A stretch of 64,000 nucleotides of DNA. Origin: Lachnospiraceae bacterium. GTDB taxonomy: Bacteria; Bacillota; Clostridia; Lachnospirales; Lachnospiraceae. Position 1 is the first letter of the stretch. Every line of letters starts with the position of its first letter. The notes beneath the pieces are model-generated. The model had not been told where the DNA came from. It was given only the letters and a program-made list of their open reading frames with translations, and did not search any database. This document shows positions 61,176 to 64,000 of the stretch, in pieces. The translations under genes were made by a program, and so were the position numbers. The stretch lies in assembly GCA_017416465.1 (NCBI GenBank), contig JAFQCK010000146.1:62001-126000 (forward strand), given 5' to 3'.

Positions 61176-62300
61176 TTATTTTACAATTTCAAAAGCTTCA
61201 CCAATATTTTTTGCGTTACCACCCTCAACCAGTTCAAGCATTCGGCTTATGCATCCGACATTTAAATATGGTTTAGTTAAAAACTTTTCATAATCATTTT
61301 CAAGTTTTTCTTCTATACTTTTTAATTCTTCAGTTTTTTCTTTGCAAATATTAACCTTACCTGTAATTTCTTCTTCAATTTTAGAAATACTTTCCGAATG
61401 TTTTTCCCTAACACTCTCAATTATCTGTTTTTTCACGTTTTCTTCAAACACTTTGGTCTTTCTATTCTTTTTGTCTGTAGCTTCATTTAAGGTTTCTTCA
61501 AGCATTTTCAAATCTTCATCATATTTATCAAGACCATAGGTTTCATCTTCATCATCTTTTCTTATATTTCTTTTAATTTCCCTAATTCTTCTATTATTTT
61601 TTGCAATTTTTTCTCTATATTCACGTAGTTCTTCCAACGTTCCGGTGTCATTATCCTTTGTTAAAAGATATATAGTTATATAAATCCCAAAAAACAAAGC
61701 TGCAATAACAAACCACAAAATACCTTTTAATAAAAACCATGGATTTACAATCTTAACAACAATATATGGTATTACAACGTATCCGATAATAAAGACCATC
61801 CATTTCATTAAAAGTTGAACAATTCCCTGATTACAATACATTAAATAATACCAGTCATTATCACAATATCCTGGCAGATTATTTTCTTTAAGCGTTTTTC
61901 TTATATAACACTTTACTTTTGTATTTGTTTCAATCAAATCAGCCGTTTCTTCTTTTATTCTTCTTCTTATTCCTTTTTCCTTAGCCTTATCTCTTTTACC
62001 CTTAATAGTTTTTATCTTACTATTTGTAGTTTCAATTATTCTATTTTCCTGTTCTAATTCTGAAGATAGTGCTTTGTTTACTACCTCTTTTTCTTCTTTT
62101 TCGATACTCTTTTTTTTGTCCGTAAGCTCTTTTTCAAGTTTCTTTCCTTCACTTGATGTTAATTTTATCTCATCTATAAGCTTATCTCTTTTCTCTATTA
62201 AATCAAGCATTTCCTTGATTTCATTCGAACCGCCCGAAAAAAATTCTTCCTTCTCTTGTTCTGTAACAATAGTTACACTTGCTTTTTCATTATTCTCCAT
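61176..62300 (-). CDS. Coiled-coil membrane protein
   Basis: This 374-residue protein has a long N-terminal coiled coil (about 25-135, Lys/Glu-rich heptads), two adjacent membrane helices (about 165-185 and 190-212) and a second charged coiled coil (225-345). Both coils should be cytosolic. Not recognised. Neighbours are the LysM protein downstream and the PTS-like permease upstream. AAAGGATT lies before ATG. Confidence 0.6.
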   Translation of the reverse strand: MENNEKASVTIVTEQEKEEFFSGGSNEIKEMLDLIEKRDKLIDEIKLTSSEGKKLEKELTDKKKSIEKEEKEVVNKALSSELEQENRIIETTNSKIKTIKGKRDKAKEKGIRRRIKEETADLIETNTKVKCYIRKTLKENNLPGYCDNDWYYLMYCNQGIVQLLMKWMVFIIGYVVIPYIVVKIVNPWFLLKGILWFVIAALFFGIYITIYLLTKDNDTGTLEELREYREKIAKNNRRIREIKRNIRKDDEDETYGLDKYDEDLKMLEETLNEATDKKNRKTKVFEENVKKQIIESVREKHSESISKIEEEITGKVNICKEKTEELKSIEEKLENDYEKFLTKPYLNVGCISRMLELVEGGNAKNIGEAFEIVK

Positions 62301-62365
62301 ATATTAATCCTTTCTCAAATGACTGACACCGGATAATTGTAAAACTCTGATTAATATTATCTGTT

Positions 62366-63427
62366 CTAATCAAGTTTAAGAGCCATATCTCCATCTTTAA
62401 TCCAACCTGCTTTTCTAAATCCTCCTGCGATTACAAAAGTAAGTATTCCCGGTAAAAGAAAATGCATTACCATTATTTGTATCATAGTAAGAGGTATTGA
62501 AGTTCCTGCCGCAACCATAGCTTCATATGCTGCAAATTGTCCTACCAATCCGGAAGAACCCATACCCGAACCTTCCGGTGTACTTACCATTTTTAACACA
62601 GCTGATGAAACCGGTCCTAATACTGCACTTGCTAAAATAGGAGGTAACCATATTAAAGGACGTCTCATTATATTCGGTACCTGTAACATTGATGTACCAA
62701 CGCCCTGAGCTATTAATCCTCCTGTTTTATTCTCCTTAAAGCTTGCTACCGCAAATCCTATCATCTGACAACAGCAGCCTACAGTTGCTGCTCCTGCAGC
62801 AAGACCTGTTATTCCCATAGATATACCAATTGCCGCCGAACTGATAGGCAACGTTAATATCATTCCCATTAACACCGCCACAATCATTCCACCAATAATC
62901 GGATGCTTATCCACATTAACATTAACCATATTCCCAATCCACTTGATAAACATTGTTATGTATTGTCCCACTAAAATTCCAAGCATAGAACCCGATAATA
63001 TTGACAAAAATGGTGTAATCAATATATCAAGCTTGGTTCTGCCCGATACAAGATGTCCAACTTCAATTGCTATATATGCCGCAATAAATGCTCCAAGAGG
63101 TTCTCCCGGTTTACCTAATACAAAAACATATCCATCTGTTGCTGCATTTTGATATAAAGCAGGAAAAGCACCGACCATTCCGGCTACTGCTGCAGCAACT
63201 GTTACAAGCGGAGATTCTTTATACTTTGAAGCAACACCTACACCTATACCGGCTCCTGTTATTGTCTTGGCAACGTTTGCTATAAAATTAAGATATACTC
63301 CCGGAGTACCATCTACAAAACTTGCTATCTGCGCCAATATCGTCCCAAATATAAGCGTCGAAAAAAGTCCTAACGCCATTCCACTTAACCCATCTATAAA
63401 TACTCTGTTTAAATATTTTTTTACCAT
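62366..63427 (-). CDS. PTS EIIC-like membrane transporter (PTS_EIIC_2 type)
   Basis: The 353-residue protein has about eight to ten hydrophobic, Gly/Ala-rich segments. FIDGLSGMALGLFSTLIFGT at the N-terminus, NVAKTITGAGIGVGVASKYK, HPIIGGMIVAVLMGMILTLP, GCCCQMIGFAVASFKENKTG and IAQGVGTSMLQVPNIMRRPL follow the PTS_EIIC_2 family, usually encoded without EIIA/EIIB partners. No PTS phosphorylation genes are here, so substrate and energy source are open. The start lies 17 bases after the sirtuin stop. Confidence 0.8.
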   Translation of the reverse strand: MVKKYLNRVFIDGLSGMALGLFSTLIFGTILAQIASFVDGTPGVYLNFIANVAKTITGAGIGVGVASKYKESPLVTVAAAVAGMVGAFPALYQNAATDGYVFVLGKPGEPLGAFIAAYIAIEVGHLVSGRTKLDILITPFLSILSGSMLGILVGQYITMFIKWIGNMVNVNVDKHPIIGGMIVAVLMGMILTLPISSAAIGISMGITGLAAGAATVGCCCQMIGFAVASFKENKTGGLIAQGVGTSMLQVPNIMRRPLIWLPPILASAVLGPVSSAVLKMVSTPEGSGMGSSGLVGQFAAYEAMVAAGTSIPLTMIQIMVMHFLLPGILTFVIAGGFRKAGWIKDGDMALKLD

Positions 63428-63443
63428 TTACTCTATTCCTTTT

Positions 63444-64000
63444 CTATAACTCTGATACTTCTGATAACACTTTTCCTATACTGTCATTAATAACAAGATT
63501 CGCTTTATTATCTACCGAAGTTTCTGATTTATTTATAAGTACCAAATTTTTTCCGCTAAAATATCTTATTAACCCGGCCGCCGGATACACTACTAATGAA
63601 GTTCCTCCAATAATTAATGTATCTGCTTTACATATATGATTAATAGCTTCATTTACGATATTATCGTCAAGTCCCTCTTCGTATAACACCACATCCGGTT
63701 TAATTGTTCCACCACATTCACACTTAGGGATTTCTGTTGCATCATACATATAATCAAACCCATAAAATTTTTTACATTTCATACAGTAATTACGATGTAC
63801 ACTTCCATGTAATTCATATACATTACGACTTCCTGCCATCTGATGTAAGCCATCAATATTTTGCGTAATTACAGCCTTTACTTTATCCATTTTTTCTAAT
63901 TTAGCCAAAACCTTATGGGCATCATTAGGTTCTACTCCCTTAAATAACATCTTTTCTTTGTAAAACCTGTAAAATTCCTCCGTTTTTTTCATAAAGAAAG
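63444..64000 (-). CDS. NAD-dependent protein deacylase, SIR2 family (N-terminus cut by window edge)
   Basis: About 185 residues of a class U/III sirtuin are seen. VITQNIDGLHQMAGSRNVYE with catalytic His in ELHGSVH, the zinc site CMKCKKFY ... CECGG, KPDVVLYEEGLDD, and the NAD-binding GGTSLVVYPAAGLI and NKSETSVDNKA ending are present. The GAGxSxxSGIPDFR loop, about 50 residues, lies beyond the right edge, so the ATG at 63992 is internal. Removes acyl groups from lysines, producing O-acetyl-ADP-ribose. Confidence 0.9.
   Translation of the reverse strand, partial: FFMKKTEEFYRFYKEKMLFKGVEPNDAHKVLAKLEKMDKVKAVITQNIDGLHQMAGSRNVYELHGSVHRNYCMKCKKFYGFDYMYDATEIPKCECGGTIKPDVVLYEEGLDDNIVNEAINHICKADTLIIGGTSLVVYPAAGLIRYFSGKNLVLINKSETSVDNKANLVINDSIGKVLSEVSEL

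Overview
The window is AT-rich and almost entirely minus-strand coding. It comes from an anaerobic, endospore-forming Firmicute, most likely a Lachnospiraceae member. The reasons are Shine-Dalgarno-led genes (often with TTG or GTG starts), a SipL-like SPOCS/LysM spore protein, a GerA-type germination receptor, a CotH-like kinase, a cortex-type amidase, a GH18 spore-type hydrolase, an ATP synthase c ring carrying the full Na+ ligand set, and synteny with Bacillus/Clostridia housekeeping blocks (ywlC-ywlE-rpiB; gdpP-rplI-dnaB; rpsF-ssb-rpsR).

Layout. 1-7 kb: partial ger gene, GntR regulator, ispE, SipL-like protein, PrcB-like lipoprotein, small membrane proteins and pssA. 7-14 kb: a 1315-residue secreted multidomain wall hydrolase, an ABC exporter with its XRE regulator and a candidate operator. 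14.4-21.7 kb: complete ATP synthase operon (atpZ, atpI, atpB, atpE, atpF, atpH, atpA, atpG, atpD, atpC). 21.7-25.2 kb: dCMP deaminase, rpiB, a catalytically degenerate YwlE-like phosphatase, Sua5-type threonylcarbamoyl-AMP synthase and amidase. 25.4-26.4 kb: plus-strand acyltransferase. 26.8-35.4 kb: exopolysaccharide-type cluster (GH18, UDP-GlcNAc 2-epimerase, beta-helix/LRR membrane protein, processive GT2, polytopic membrane protein), then a secreted six-hairpin-like protein preceded by a c-di-GMP-I riboswitch, terminator and promoter. 35.4-38.4 kb: a structured palindromic element, then a three-gene kinase/P-loop/SAF module in which two genes appear to start at ATT. 38.5-50 kb: mecA, DUF1858, CotH-like lipoprotein, ferredoxin, MerR, dnaB-rplI-gdpP, a cell-wall-anchored surface protein, MscL and a zinc-ribbon membrane protein. 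50-57.7 kb: Ser/Thr kinase and HTH pair, rpsR-ssb-rpsF, a GntR(YtrA)-ABC operon with operator, a 59-residue DUF951 gene, a cytosolic chemoreceptor and twin small XRE regulators. 57.7-64 kb: tRNA-Cys, a CvpA/DUF5711/degenerate-JAMM-LysM/coiled-coil membrane cluster, a PTS-IIC-like transporter and a partial sirtuin.

How it works together. Two second-messenger systems are visible: c-di-GMP (riboswitch on the secreted polysaccharide-associated gene) and c-di-AMP (GdpP). The most interesting unexplained material is (i) the c-di-GMP-controlled polysaccharide locus, (ii) the kinase/P-loop/SAF trio with non-standard starts and variant P-loops, (iii) palindromic repeat elements whose ends supply ribosome binding sites or the 3' end of a coding sequence, and (iv) inactive-enzyme derivatives (YwlE-like, JAMM-like). 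All function calls rest on reading motifs by eye; no database search was run.
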